From the NCBI RefSeq assembly GCF_041435095.1, contig NZ_CP108025.1, positions 3,472,001 to 3,536,000 of the forward strand: a DNA stretch of 64,000 bases. The letters are read 5' to 3'. Within the stretch, counting starts at the first letter, position 1; each line of letters opens with the position of its first letter. The position numbers and the translations under genes are program-made. Source of the stretch: Kitasatospora sp. NBC_00315. GTDB lineage: Bacteria > Actinomycetota > Actinomycetes > Streptomycetales > Streptomycetaceae. The notes beneath the pieces are model-generated. The model ran no database searches and was not told the origin of the DNA. It saw only the letters and a program-made list of their open reading frames with translations. Below are positions 25,939 to 35,743 of the stretch, in pieces.

Positions 25939-27915
25939 GTGAACGGCGACACGGCGGCCACTGCGCCCACCGATACGGGCCTCAGCGGTACGGACCACAC
26001 CCCGCGGAGCGGCGTCGACGTGCCGGGCCGGGCGGCCGGGCCGTCCGCCGCCGTCCCGGCGCCGCGCGGCCACGACGACCGGCCCGACGACGGGCCCGAC
26101 GACGGCCCCGGTGACGAACCGGGGGACGGCCTCGACGACGGGTCGGACGTGGACCCCGACGACGGGCCGGACGGGCCGGGGCGGGAGCGGCTGCCGGCCT
26201 GGCGGCGGGTCCTCTCCCGGCACGGGTACCGGCCGCCCGAGCGGCTCTCGCTCACCGATCGTCTGGTGCCGCCGATGCCGGGGACCGGCGGGCCCCCGCT
26301 GGTGCTGAACCGGCTGGGGATCTTCCCGCCGGACGCGCTCTGGGCCTGGCTGTGCCGGTGGGCGGGCTGGCTGGGGCCGCTCGCGGTGGCGCTGTTCGGC
26401 GGTGTGCTGCGCTTCACCGGGCTGGGCACCCCGCACGCGGTGATCTTCGACGAGACGTACTACGCCAAGGACGCGTACGCGCTCTGGCAGGGCGGCTACG
26501 AGACCAACTGGGGCGACGGCGCCAACGAGGCGATCATGGGCTCGCCGCAGAGCATCCCGTACCGCGTCGACCCGGCCTACGTCGTGCACCCGCCGGCCGG
26601 GAAGTGGATCATCGGCCTGGGCGAGCAGGTCTTCGGGATGAACCCCTTCGGCTGGCGAGCGGCCGTGGCCCTGCTCGGCACGCTGTCGATCCTGATGATC
26701 GCCCGGATCGGACGGCGGCTCCTGCGCTCCACGCTGCTGGGCTGCGTGGCCGGCCTGCTGCTGGCCGTCGACGGCCTGCACTTCGTGATGAGCCGGGTCG
26801 CCCTGCTGGACCTGGTGGTGATGTTCTGGATCCTGGCCGCCTTCGGCTTCCTGCTGCTGGACCGCGACCGCACCCGGGCGCTGATCGCCCGCCGCCTGGA
26901 CGGCGTCCCGGACGCCGTCACCGCCCGCCGGATGAACCTGGGCTGGCGCCCGTACCGAATAGCGGCCGGTGTCTGCGTCGGCCTGACCTGCGCCACCAAG
27001 TGGAGCGGCCTGTACGTCGCACTCGCCTTCGGGCTGCTGACCGTGCTGTGGGACGCGGGCTCCCGCCGGGCGGCCGGGGCCGCGCACCCGTACCTCTGGA
27101 CGCTGGTGCGCGACGCCGTCCCGGCGTTCTGCTCGATCGTGGTCACCTCGGTGGTCGTCTACATCTCCTCCTGGGCCGGCTGGTTCGCCAGCAGCAGCGT
27201 CCCCGGCCAGGGCGGCTACGGCCGGGACTGGGCGGCCCACCGCGCCGGGATCTCCCCCGAGTTCGTGCCGCTGCCGGGCCTGGGCCAGGTGCGGATGCCG
27301 TTCCGGTTCGACCTGACCTGGGTGCCGGACGCCCTGCGCAGCCTGTGGCACTACCACTCCACGGTCTACGACTTCCACACCCACCTGACCAGCCCGCACA
27401 CCTATCAGTCGAACCCGTGGAGCTGGCTGGTGCTGGGGCGGCCGGTCTCGTACTTCTACGAGTCGCCCAAGCTCGGCCAGAACGGCTGCAAGGTCAACGA
27501 GTGCGCCCGCGAGGTGCTGGGCATCGGCACCCCGCTGCTGTGGTGGGCGGGCTGCGTGGCGCTCGTGTACTGCCTGTACCTCTGGGCGGTGCGGCGGGAC
27601 TGGCGGGCCGGGGCGGTGCTCTGCGGTCTCGCGGCCGGCTACCTGCCGTGGTTCGGCTACCAGCAGCGGACCATCTTCCTGTTCTACGCGGTCGCCTTCG
27701 TCCCGTTCCTGGTGCTCGCGGTGACCCTGATGATCGGCGCGATCATCGGGCCCCCGGGGGCCTCCCGGGACCGCCGGATCGTCGGCGCCACCGGGGCCGG
27801 CGCACTCGTTCTGGCCGTCGTGTGGAACTTTTTGTACTTCTATCCCCTCTATACAGGGCAGACGATACCGATGGACGACTGGCGTGCCCGGATGTGGTTC
27901 AACAGCTGGATCTGA
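25939..27915 (+). CDS. pmt: Dolichyl-phosphate-mannose-type protein O-mannosyltransferase
   Basis: A 658-residue polytopic GT39 enzyme that moves mannose from polyprenyl-phosphate-mannose to secreted proteins. The Asp-Glu catalytic loop is present (TPHAVIFDETYYAKDAYALW), followed by KWIIGLGEQVFGMNPFGWR and about 10 membrane helices. A second loop has the aromatic-rich SPHTYQSNPWSWLVLGRP. The first 95 residues are Asp/Pro-rich and cytoplasmic. Start GTG 25939 fits a leaderless promoter; GTG 25933 is also in frame. Actinobacterial Pmt modifies cell-envelope lipoproteins and supports wall integrity, which fits the penicillin-binding genes that follow. Confidence 0.94.
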   Translation: MNGDTAATAPTDTGLSGTDHTPRSGVDVPGRAAGPSAAVPAPRGHDDRPDDGPDDGPGDEPGDGLDDGSDVDPDDGPDGPGRERLPAWRRVLSRHGYRPPERLSLTDRLVPPMPGTGGPPLVLNRLGIFPPDALWAWLCRWAGWLGPLAVALFGGVLRFTGLGTPHAVIFDETYYAKDAYALWQGGYETNWGDGANEAIMGSPQSIPYRVDPAYVVHPPAGKWIIGLGEQVFGMNPFGWRAAVALLGTLSILMIARIGRRLLRSTLLGCVAGLLLAVDGLHFVMSRVALLDLVVMFWILAAFGFLLLDRDRTRALIARRLDGVPDAVTARRMNLGWRPYRIAAGVCVGLTCATKWSGLYVALAFGLLTVLWDAGSRRAAGAAHPYLWTLVRDAVPAFCSIVVTSVVVYISSWAGWFASSSVPGQGGYGRDWAAHRAGISPEFVPLPGLGQVRMPFRFDLTWVPDALRSLWHYHSTVYDFHTHLTSPHTYQSNPWSWLVLGRPVSYFYESPKLGQNGCKVNECAREVLGIGTPLLWWAGCVALVYCLYLWAVRRDWRAGAVLCGLAAGYLPWFGYQQRTIFLFYAVAFVPFLVLAVTLMIGAIIGPPGASRDRRIVGATGAGALVLAVVWNFLYFYPLYTGQTIPMDDWRARMWFNSWI

Positions 27916-28080
27916 GCGCGTCCGTCCGTCGCGGGGGCCGCCCCGGCGTACCGGAACCGTCACGGGAGCCCCACCTTTCGTGAACGCACGGACCGGTCCC
28001 GCCTACGCTGTCCCCCGAACGCGCTTCCGACCACCCGCCGGGAGCCCGCCAGCCGCCAGACCTATGGGGGATCAGTCACC

Positions 28081-29811
28081 ATGCACAAAGGCGCGAAGAT
28101 CGGCGTCATCACCGGCGTCTCGGTCGCGATGCTCGCCGGCGCGGGATACGGGGCGTACAGCCTCGTGGGCCCCGGCTCGTCCGACGACAAGACGCCCAAG
28201 GCCCGCACGGTGGTCGCCGAACCGCCCAGCGCCGAGCAGGCGTCGAGCGGGGCCAAGGCGTTCCTGGACGCCTGGGCCGCCGGCGACCTGGAGGCGGCCG
28301 GCAAACTGACCGACAACCCGCAGGCCGCGACCACCGCGCTGCAGGCCTTCAAGGACAAGGTCAAGCCGAGCGGTCTGACGCTGGCCCCCGGCGGGCCGGC
28401 CACCCCCGCCGCGTTCGCCGCGGCCACGGCCGCCCCCTCGTCCACCGCCGCGCCGAAGACCACCGCCTCCCCCACCGCCGAGGCCACGGCGACCGGCACC
28501 CCGGCGCCGGCCGGCCAGGTGCTGATGGGCTACTCCGCCAAGGCGGAGTTCGAGGGCACCAGCAGCGCCTGGAAGTACGACGGCTTCCTCGGCGTGGTCA
28601 AGATGAGCGACAACACCCCCGCCGTGCACTGGGCGCCGACCGTGATCCACCCGCACCTGGCCGAGGGCGAGACCATCACCTCGCAGCCGATCTTCGCTCC
28701 GCCGTCCAACGTGGCCGACCGCAACGGCAAGTCGCTGGCCACCTACGCCTCGCTCGCCCCGCTGGTGGCCAGCCTGCAGAAGAACGCCACCGGGGATCCG
28801 GCCGACGCCGGCACCGGCGTGGTGATCGTCAACGACTCCGGCAAGGGCAGCCCGGAGAACCTGTTCACCATCACCGCCCCCAAGCCCGGCAAGCCGCTCA
28901 AGCTGACCATCGACAGCGCGCTCCAGACGGCGGCCGAGAAGGCGGTCCTGGAGCAGTCGCACGGCGGTACGCGCGCCTCCTCGCTGGTCGCCATCGAGCC
29001 CACCACCGGCAAGATCCTCGCGGTCGCCAACGCCCCGGCGACCGGGCGCAACTACGCCTTCCTGGACAGCACCGCGCCCGGCTCCACGATGAAGGTGATC
29101 ACCGCGGCGGCGCTGCTGGAGGCCGGCCTCAGCCCCGACTCGCCGATGCCCTGCCCCGCCACCACGACGGCCGGGCACACCATCAAGAACGACTTCGACG
29201 AGCCGCACCCCGAGTACACCTTCAAGGACGACTTCACGAACTCCTGCAACACCGCCTTCGTGATCGAGGGCAAGGCCAAGCTCAAGTCCGGCGACCTCGC
29301 CGAGATCGGCAAGAACGCCTTCGGCTTCGGGACGGTCTGGAAGACCGGCCTGTCCAACTTCGACGCGGTCATCCCCGGCGCGGGGCAGAACGCGGACGAG
29401 ACCGCCGACGAGTTCTACGGCCAGGGCAAGATCCAGATGAACGCCCTGGCGATGGCCTCGGTCGCCGCGACCGTCAAGGGCGGCGTGTTCAAGCAGCCGA
29501 TCCTGATCGAGGGCATGCCGCAGGTGGAGGCGCCCGGCAAGCTCTCGCCGGACACCCTGACCAAGCTGCGCGCCATGATGGCGGCGACCGCCCGTACCGG
29601 TACCGCCGCGCAGCCGATGGCCGGCCTGCGGGGCGACATCGGCGGCAAGACCGGCACCGCCGAGCGCGCCCCGGGCGCGCCCACCGACAGCTGGTTCACC
29701 GCCTACCGCGACAACCTGGCGGTCGCCGCCCGGGTCGAGGGCGGCGGCCACGGCATGGACGCGGCCGGCCCGGCCAGCGCCGCCGTCCTGGCGGTCGGCA
29801 ACCCGGGCTGA
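28081..29811 (+). CDS. Penicillin-binding protein with MecA_N/NTF2-like domain
   Basis: A 576-residue class B-type transpeptidase anchored by one N-terminal helix (residues 6-30). An NTF2-like MecA_N region with an Ala/Thr/Pro linker lies at about 45-150. The C-terminal transpeptidase has Ser335 in STMK, SCN at about 388-390 and KTGTAE at about 523, so all active-site motifs are intact. The ATG follows gggggatcagtcacc. Upstream (27916-28080), TACGCT at 28004 could be a -10 and GGAACC near 27954 resembles a sigma-E-type -35, but neither is secure. It lies between pmt and a glycosyltransferase, consistent with an envelope role. Confidence 0.92.
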   Translation: MHKGAKIGVITGVSVAMLAGAGYGAYSLVGPGSSDDKTPKARTVVAEPPSAEQASSGAKAFLDAWAAGDLEAAGKLTDNPQAATTALQAFKDKVKPSGLTLAPGGPATPAAFAAATAAPSSTAAPKTTASPTAEATATGTPAPAGQVLMGYSAKAEFEGTSSAWKYDGFLGVVKMSDNTPAVHWAPTVIHPHLAEGETITSQPIFAPPSNVADRNGKSLATYASLAPLVASLQKNATGDPADAGTGVVIVNDSGKGSPENLFTITAPKPGKPLKLTIDSALQTAAEKAVLEQSHGGTRASSLVAIEPTTGKILAVANAPATGRNYAFLDSTAPGSTMKVITAAALLEAGLSPDSPMPCPATTTAGHTIKNDFDEPHPEYTFKDDFTNSCNTAFVIEGKAKLKSGDLAEIGKNAFGFGTVWKTGLSNFDAVIPGAGQNADETADEFYGQGKIQMNALAMASVAATVKGGVFKQPILIEGMPQVEAPGKLSPDTLTKLRAMMAATARTGTAAQPMAGLRGDIGGKTGTAERAPGAPTDSWFTAYRDNLAVAARVEGGGHGMDAAGPASAAVLAVGNPG

Positions 29812-29825
29812 CCGACCGGCCCGAC

Positions 29826-29871
29826 GGCCCGGGCGGTGCCGCGCGCGAACCGCGTGCGGCGCCGCCCGGCC
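29826..29871. terminator. GC-rich hairpin between convergent genes
   Basis: About 18 base pairs with a small bulge form between 29828-29845 and 29851-29869 around loop cgaac, between the PBP stop and the 3' end of the minus-strand glycosyltransferase. Confidence 0.55.
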
Positions 29872-29874
29872 GGC

Positions 29875-31308
29875 TCAGGACGGCACCGGTACGCCCCGCT
29901 CCCCGCCCGGCTGCCGGAGCAGGCACCGCTGCGCCTCGGGCAGCGCCGACCGCCGGCGGCCGGCGGCCAGCCGGGGCCAGATCACCAGGACGACCGGCAG
30001 CGCCAGGTAGCCGAAGCGACCGGCCGGGGCCAGCGTGAACGCCAGCGCCAGTCCAGCCGCCAGCAGGTCGGCGGCGGCGATCGCCGAGGCCGGCGGACGG
30101 GCCAGCAGCCAGATCGCCACCGCCGCGCCGCCGGTCGTCAGCAGGACCAGCGAGACGGTGTGCCCGGTCGGGCCGAAGCCGGCCAGGACCTTTCCCGGCA
30201 GCGGGCTCCCGGCCGGGGTCCGGATCGAGGTGAGGCCCAGCGGGTAGCGGACCACCTGCTCGCGCAGCACCGAGGCCTGGGTCAGCGCGACCGGCAGGAC
30301 GACCGCCAGCGCCGCGCCGACCGCCGTGAGCGCGGCCCGGGCGGCGGGCCGGCGCCCGTACAGCCGCCAGATCAGCAGGACGGCGACCGGCAGCGCCGGC
30401 CAGGCCGTCCACTTCAGGCTGCAGGCCAGTGCCAGCACCAGCCCGGTGGCGATGGTGCGGTCCCGCTCGGCCAGCGCCATCGCCAGGCAGCAGACACCGA
30501 TCAGCGGCAGGTCGACGCCGCCGACCGCCAGGGCCAGCGCGATCAGCGGGGAGGCGGTGAGGACGGTCAGCGGCAGGAGCGTCGCGCGGTCCCGGCTCGG
30601 GCGCAGCAGCCGCCAGGACGCCAGCAGGCAGCCGAGGAAGGTGAGGGCGAACCATATCCGCGCGTCGCCGAGCACCAGGGTCAGCGGGCTGTTCGAGCCC
30701 AGCAGGCAGCGCGGCAGGCCGAACAGCGCCATCGCCGGCAGGTAGGGGTTGTAGTCGGTGACCACCGCCGGGTCCGGCAGGTAGGGGCTCCCGGTGGTGA
30801 GCAGCAGGTGCGCCGAGCGCTCGACCACCATCACCTCGGACTGGTGGCGGCCGTGCACCGCCAGCAGCGCCAGCGGCAGCAGGACGGCGCCCAGCAGGCC
30901 GACGGCGGCCGCGGCGCGGGCCGCGTGGCGCCGGGGCAGCACCACGCAGAGCAGGCCGGCGAGCAGGTAGGAGGGGGCCGCCACGGTGCCCCAGAGTCGT
31001 TGGTTGGGCAGGTCGGAGACGAGGGGGAAGGCCGCCGCCCAGCCGGCCGCGACGGCGCAGCCCAGCAGCTGGACGGACCGCATCGCGGCCAGCCGGGCGG
31101 GCGGGGGGAAGCCTGGCGCCGCCGGTCTGGGGTCGTCGCCGCGTTGGCGCGGGAACGGGCGCGTTCCGGCGCCGAAGCGCCGCCGCGTCCGGCGCGCCCC
31201 CTGCGGGAGCGCGCCGTGCGGGACGGCTGCGGGGTGGGCCTGCGTGCTGCTGCGGCCGATGAGGCGCCCGCGGGTGCGGGGCCGGCCGGGCGTGCGGGTG
31301 CTCACCAT
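29875..31308 (-). CDS. Polytopic membrane glycosyltransferase (GT87/DUF2029-like)
   Basis: The 477-residue protein has about 10-11 hydrophobic helices after an Arg/Pro-rich cytoplasmic N terminus of about 75 residues. A loop after the third helix (TTGSPYLPDPAVVTDYNPYLPAMALFGLP) resembles the first periplasmic loop of polyprenyl-phosphate-mannose-dependent GT87 enzymes, and a LKWTAWPALPVAVLL segment recalls the conserved KW of that fold. ATG 31308 follows TAACCT at a spacing of 6 bases and no ribosome site, so it is probably leaderless. It may use the same lipid-linked mannose donor as Pmt. The acceptor is unknown. Confidence 0.75.
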   Translation of the reverse strand: MVSTRTPGRPRTRGRLIGRSSTQAHPAAVPHGALPQGARRTRRRFGAGTRPFPRQRGDDPRPAAPGFPPPARLAAMRSVQLLGCAVAAGWAAAFPLVSDLPNQRLWGTVAAPSYLLAGLLCVVLPRRHAARAAAAVGLLGAVLLPLALLAVHGRHQSEVMVVERSAHLLLTTGSPYLPDPAVVTDYNPYLPAMALFGLPRCLLGSNSPLTLVLGDARIWFALTFLGCLLASWRLLRPSRDRATLLPLTVLTASPLIALALAVGGVDLPLIGVCCLAMALAERDRTIATGLVLALACSLKWTAWPALPVAVLLIWRLYGRRPAARAALTAVGAALAVVLPVALTQASVLREQVVRYPLGLTSIRTPAGSPLPGKVLAGFGPTGHTVSLVLLTTGGAAVAIWLLARPPASAIAAADLLAAGLALAFTLAPAGRFGYLALPVVLVIWPRLAAGRRRSALPEAQRCLLRQPGGERGVPVPS

Positions 31309-31314
31309 GGGGGA

Positions 31315-31320
31315 AGGTTA
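31315..31320 (-). promoter_or_regulatory. -10 element of the GT87-like gene (leaderless)
   Basis: TAACCT on the minus strand ends 6 bases before ATG 31308, which lacks a Shine-Dalgarno sequence. Confidence 0.5.
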
Positions 31321-31489
31321 TGGGCGGGATGTGCGCGCTGTCCCGGTGTTCGCGTGGCGGCTTCGGGGTGTCTTCGGGGTCCGCTCGTGGAGCCGTCGGG
31401 GCCGCCTGCGCCGTCCACCGCCGGCCGCCTCGGTCTGACCTGCGCCGACGCGGGGGCCCGCCCGGGCCGCCCGCCCGCTCGGCGCGGGC

Positions 31490-32977
31490 TCACGGGGTAC
31501 CGGCCGGCTCCGGCTCGCGCTCCTGGTTCAACCGGGAGTGTTTCGTGCTGTACCCGAAGTAGACGCCCGCGGCCACCACCAGGGCGACGGCACCGGCCCG
31601 GAAGGTGTCCGCGTGCAGCCCGGTGATCAGGTAGACGCAGCAGCCCACGCTGAGCAGCGGCACCAGCGGGTAGCCCGGCACCCGGAAACCGCGGGGCAGG
31701 TCAGGCTGGGTCCGGCGCAGGATGATCACGCCGACCGAGACCACCGAGAAGGCGATCAGGGTGCCCAGGCTGGTGATGTCGGCCAGGACGTCCAGCGGCA
31801 CGAAGGCGGCCAGCATGCTGACGCCGACGCCGACCACCAGGGTGTTCCAGACCGGCGTGCCGGTGCGCGGGGAGAGCCGGGCGAACCGGCGGGGCAGCAT
31901 GCCGTCCCGGCCCATGGAGTAGAGGATGCGGGTCTGGCCGTAGATCACCACGAGGGTGATGCTGAAGATCGAGACGATCGCGCCGATCGCGAACACGATG
32001 GCCGGCCAGCTCTGGTGGGTGACGTCCTGGAGGATCTGGGCGAGCCCGGCCTCCTGGCCGTCGAAGTTCTGCCAGGGCTGCACGCCGATGCCGGTGACGG
32101 CCACCCCGATGTACAGCACGGTGACCACGACCAACGAGATGATGATCGCCAGCGGCAGGGTCCGACGGGGGTTCTCGACCTCCTCGCCGGCGGTGGAGAC
32201 GGCGTCCAGGCCGATGAACGAGAAGAAGATGCTGGACGCCGCGACCTGGACGCCCGAGAGGCCCAGCGGCATGAACGGGGTCAGGTTTCCGGCGTGGAAG
32301 CCGGTGAGGCCGATCGCCAGGAAGAGCACCAGGATGCAGATCTTGATGCCGACCATGACGGCGTTGACCTTGACCGACTCGCTGACCCCGCGCACCAGGA
32401 GGAAGCAGACCAGCGCGACCAGGATCACCGCGGGCAGGTTGAACCAGCCGCCGTCCTGGCCCGGCGCGCCCGACAGTGCGGCCGGGATCCGGACGCCGAA
32501 GGCCAGGTCGAGGAACTTGTTCAGGTACTCGGCCCAGCTCACCGCGATCGCGGAGGCCGAGACGCCGTACTCCATCAGCAGGCAGATGCCGACGCCGAAC
32601 GCCACGCCCTCCCCGAGTGTCGCGTAGGCGTAGGAGTAGGAGGAGCCGGAGACCGGGATCGCGGAGGCCATCTCGGCGTAGCAGAGCGCGGTGAGGCCCG
32701 CGGTGAGCGCCGCGATCACGAAGGAGAGGATCACCGCCGGACCCGCCTCGGGCACCGCCGTGTTGAGGACGAAGAAGATGCCCGTTCCGACCGTGGCGCC
32801 GATGCCGATGGAGGAGAGCTGCCAGAGCCCGATCGACCGCTTCAGGTGGGGGACGGGCCGCCCGCCCTCCCCGGGTGCTCCGGCGGGCGGGACGTCCCGG
32901 CCCTCGCTCTCGGCGATCAGGGTGGCGACGGGTTTACGTCTGAGCAGGCGTTCGCCGAGGGTGGTGTTGCTGGTCAA
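31490..32977 (-). CDS. APC-family amino acid permease
   Basis: A 495-residue, 12-helix permease of the YfnA/CAT type. The first helix carries the substrate-binding signature IGIGATVGTGIFFVL, followed by SGSSYSYAYATLGE and SIFFSFIGLDAVSTAGEEVENPRRTLP typical of cationic/general amino acid transporters. The start is probably TTG 32977 (AAGGA 8 bases upstream), since no ATG or GTG precedes the conserved ERLLRRKP leader without running into unrelated codons. It is divergent from a dehydratase-like gene over 271 bp; I see no convincing regulatory palindrome there. The substrate cannot be assigned. Confidence 0.9.
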   Translation of the reverse strand: MTSNTTLGERLLRRKPVATLIAESEGRDVPPAGAPGEGGRPVPHLKRSIGLWQLSSIGIGATVGTGIFFVLNTAVPEAGPAVILSFVIAALTAGLTALCYAEMASAIPVSGSSYSYAYATLGEGVAFGVGICLLMEYGVSASAIAVSWAEYLNKFLDLAFGVRIPAALSGAPGQDGGWFNLPAVILVALVCFLLVRGVSESVKVNAVMVGIKICILVLFLAIGLTGFHAGNLTPFMPLGLSGVQVAASSIFFSFIGLDAVSTAGEEVENPRRTLPLAIIISLVVVTVLYIGVAVTGIGVQPWQNFDGQEAGLAQILQDVTHQSWPAIVFAIGAIVSIFSITLVVIYGQTRILYSMGRDGMLPRRFARLSPRTGTPVWNTLVVGVGVSMLAAFVPLDVLADITSLGTLIAFSVVSVGVIILRRTQPDLPRGFRVPGYPLVPLLSVGCCVYLITGLHADTFRAGAVALVVAAGVYFGYSTKHSRLNQEREPEPAGTP

Positions 32978-33248
32978 GGCGCGGATCCTTCTGGGCGGGG
33001 TGAGGGTGTCCTGGCGGCCGGTCACCCGACGGGCCGCGGAGTGCCATCGGGTACCAACCGGACAAAGATGGGACAGTACCCCGCGAATGCACCAGTGTCG
33101 CAACGGAACAGTCCGGCGCCCCGCCTTGGACGAATGGTCGAACCCGTCCGCGCAAACCGGACACTCCGCCCGACGGCGTAGGGTCGTGCCGGGGGGTGAG
33201 GGTCCAGGCGCCCTTGTCCGCCGCCCCGACCTCCTGGAGCTGACCCGA

Positions 33249-34196
33249 GTGAGCACCCTTCCCACGTACGACGACGTCAAGGCCGCCGCCGGGCGGATCG
33301 ACGGCGTCACCCGCACCGCGCCCGTGGTCGCCGTCGGCCCGGTGGCGCCCGGCGGCGGCGACCTGTACTTCGCCCTCGACTTCCTGCAGCACAGCGGCAG
33401 CTTCAAGGACCGCGGCGCGGCGAACTTCGTCGCCGCGCACCGCGAGCGCGGTTCGCTGCCGGCGGCCGGCGTGGTGATCGCCTCCGGCGGCAACGCCGGC
33501 CTGGCCTGCGCCTGGGCCGCCCGCGCCCAGGGCGTGCGGGCCACCGTCTTCGTACCGGTCACCGCGCCGCCGGTGAAGGTCGCGCGGCTGCGCGCCCTGG
33601 ACGCCGACGTCCGGCTGGTGGGGCGGGAGTACGCGGACGCCCTGGCCGCGTCCCGGCTGTTCGCCGCCGAGAGCGGCGCGCTGGCCTCGCACGCCTACGA
33701 CGACCCGTACATCGCCGCCGGGGCGGGCACCCTGCTGCCCGAGATCCTCGCCGCCGTCCCCGGCCTGGACACCGTGGTCGTCGCGGTGGGCGGCGGCGGC
33801 CTGTTCACCGGCATCGCCGTGGCCGCCGAGCACCACGGTGTGCGGGTGGTCGCCGTCGAGCCGCAGCGGTGCCGCGCGCTGAACGCCGGCATCGAGGCCG
33901 GCGAGCCCGTCGACGTCCCGGTGGACTCCGTGGCCGCCGACTCGCTGGGCGCCCGGCGCACCTCGGAGATGGCCGTGCACTGGGCCCGGCGGGCCGGCGC
34001 CCGCTCGGTGCTGGTCGCCGACGAGGCGATCACCGGGGCCCGGCGGCACCTGTGGGACGAGCACCGCCTGGCCGTCGAGCACGGCGCGGCGACGGCGCTG
34101 GCCGCTCTGCGCGCCGGCGTCTACCGCCCGGAGCCGGGTGAGCGGGTCGCCGTCGTCCTGTGCGGCGCCAACACCGACCCGGCCACGCTGGCATAG
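33249..34196 (+). CDS. PLP-dependent serine/threonine dehydratase-like enzyme
   Basis: A 315-residue fold-type II PLP enzyme. The Schiff-base lysine is Lys53 (SGSFKDRGAANF), the phosphate-binding loop of the substrate side is ASGGNAGLACAW, and the PLP phosphate is held by VGGGGLFTG. No ACT regulatory domain follows, so it is catabolic-type or a racemase rather than IlvA. The C terminus ends at VVLCGANTDPATLA, the usual Ser/Cys contact with the PLP nitrogen being Cys in LCGAN. GTG 33249 has GGAG 9 bases upstream. Its divergence from an amino acid permease suggests linked amino acid use. Confidence 0.9.
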   Translation: MSTLPTYDDVKAAAGRIDGVTRTAPVVAVGPVAPGGGDLYFALDFLQHSGSFKDRGAANFVAAHRERGSLPAAGVVIASGGNAGLACAWAARAQGVRATVFVPVTAPPVKVARLRALDADVRLVGREYADALAASRLFAAESGALASHAYDDPYIAAGAGTLLPEILAAVPGLDTVVVAVGGGGLFTGIAVAAEHHGVRVVAVEPQRCRALNAGIEAGEPVDVPVDSVAADSLGARRTSEMAVHWARRAGARSVLVADEAITGARRHLWDEHRLAVEHGAATALAALRAGVYRPEPGERVAVVLCGANTDPATLA

Positions 34197-34231
34197 CCGT
34201 CCGGCCGCCGGGCCCCGCTCCGGTCACCGGG

Positions 34232-35743
34232 TCAGCCGCCCAGCACCGCCTGCATCACCGAGCGGGCGATCGGGGCGGCCAGGCCGCCGCCGGTGACGTC
34301 GGTGGCGTTGCTGTCCGCGATCACCACGGCCACCGCGACCGGCGGCACCCCGGTGGAGCCGGCCGGCGCGGCCCAGGAGATGAACCAGGCGTACGGGGTG
34401 CCCGTGTTGTCGACGCCCTGCTGGGCGGTCCCGGTCTTGCCGCCCACGGTGGCGCCGCGGATCCGCGCGTTGGTGCCGGTGCCCTTCTCGACCACGTCCG
34501 TCATCAGCTGCCGCACCTGGGCGGCGACCTGGGGACTGACGGCCTGTCCGTAGGTGGCCGGGTGCATGACCTGGACGGACGTGCCGTCGCTCCGGGTCAG
34601 TCTGTCCACGAGCTGTGGATACATCACCGTGCCGCCGTTGGCGACGCCCGCCGCCACCATCGCCATCACCAGCGGGGTGGCGGCGGTGTCGAACTGGCCG
34701 ATCGAGGAGAGCGCGACCTGGGACGGGTTCATCGCGGTGTCGAAGTTGGAGCGCGCCGCCCGGACGGGGATGTCCAGCTTGGCGTCGTTGAAGCCGAAGG
34801 CCTCGGCCGTCGAGACCATCTTCTCCAGCCCCACCTGCACGCCGAGGTAGCCGAGCACGCTGTTGCAGGAGTAGACCATCGCGGCGTCCAGTGACAGGCC
34901 CGCCCGGTTGCACGCCGAGGTGTCGTTGACCAGCGGCGTCGTCGTCCCCGGCATGATGTACGGATACGGAGCGCCGGTCGGCGCGCCGATGTCGGTGACG
35001 ACGCCCTCGGCCAGCGACGCGGCGGCGGTGACCACCTTGAAGGTCGAGCCGGGCGGGTAGATCTGGCGCAGCGCCCGGTTCAGCAGCGGCTGGTTGGTGT
35101 CGGCCCGGAGCTTGTCCCAGGCCTGCTGGTCGGCGGTGGCGCTGCCGGCGAAGGAGCCCGGGTCGTACGAGGGGGTGCTGGCCAGCGCGAGGATCCGGCC
35201 GGTGGCGGGCTCGATCGCGGCGACGGCGCCCTTCTGGTTGCCGAGACCCTTCATCGCGGCCTGCTGGGCGGCCCGGTCGATGGTGGTGTAGACGTCGCCG
35301 CCGGGGCTCTGCTTGCGGGCGATCGCGTCCCACAGGGCCCAGCCGGCCAGTCGGGGGTCGGTGCCGGACAGGACGTCGTCCTCGGTGCCCTCCAGCTGGG
35401 TGTTGCCGTAGGTCTGCGAGGAGTAGCCGGTCACGGGTGCGTACAGCGGGCCGTCGGTGTAGGTGCGCTCGTAGTCGTAGCGTCCGCCGGTGGGCGCGGA
35501 GCCGGTGACGGTCTCGGCGCCGACCAGGATGTTGCCGCGCGGCTGGCTGTAGCGCTCGATGGTGAGGCGCTGGTTGGCGGCGTTGTGGTTGAGGCGGTCG
35601 GCCTGGAAGACCTGCACCCGGGTGGCCTGGGCCGCGAGCGCGACGATCAGCAGGATGGTGCCGGCCCGGCGGCCGGTGGTGGAGATGCCCGCCGCGCCCT
35701 GCGGGGCTCCCGCCGGGGGCGCGGTGCGGCCGCCGCGGGCCAT
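34232..35743 (-). CDS. Class B penicillin-binding protein (PBP2 type)
   Basis: A 503-residue transpeptidase with an N-terminal anchor (GTILLIVALAAQATRVQVFQADRL), a dimerisation domain with RYSQPRGNILV, and a transpeptidase domain: Ser233 in STFK, SCN in MVYSCNSVLGYL, and KTGTAQ near residue 440. It makes peptide cross-links in peptidoglycan. The ATG shares one base with the stop of the upstream SEDS gene (TGATG), so the polymerase and cross-linker are made in equal amounts. SEDS-PBP pairs of this kind drive elongation or sporulation-wall synthesis in actinomycetes. Confidence 0.93.
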   Translation of the reverse strand: MARGGRTAPPAGAPQGAAGISTTGRRAGTILLIVALAAQATRVQVFQADRLNHNAANQRLTIERYSQPRGNILVGAETVTGSAPTGGRYDYERTYTDGPLYAPVTGYSSQTYGNTQLEGTEDDVLSGTDPRLAGWALWDAIARKQSPGGDVYTTIDRAAQQAAMKGLGNQKGAVAAIEPATGRILALASTPSYDPGSFAGSATADQQAWDKLRADTNQPLLNRALRQIYPPGSTFKVVTAAASLAEGVVTDIGAPTGAPYPYIMPGTTTPLVNDTSACNRAGLSLDAAMVYSCNSVLGYLGVQVGLEKMVSTAEAFGFNDAKLDIPVRAARSNFDTAMNPSQVALSSIGQFDTAATPLVMAMVAAGVANGGTVMYPQLVDRLTRSDGTSVQVMHPATYGQAVSPQVAAQVRQLMTDVVEKGTGTNARIRGATVGGKTGTAQQGVDNTGTPYAWFISWAAPAGSTGVPPVAVAVVIADSNATDVTGGGLAAPIARSVMQAVLGG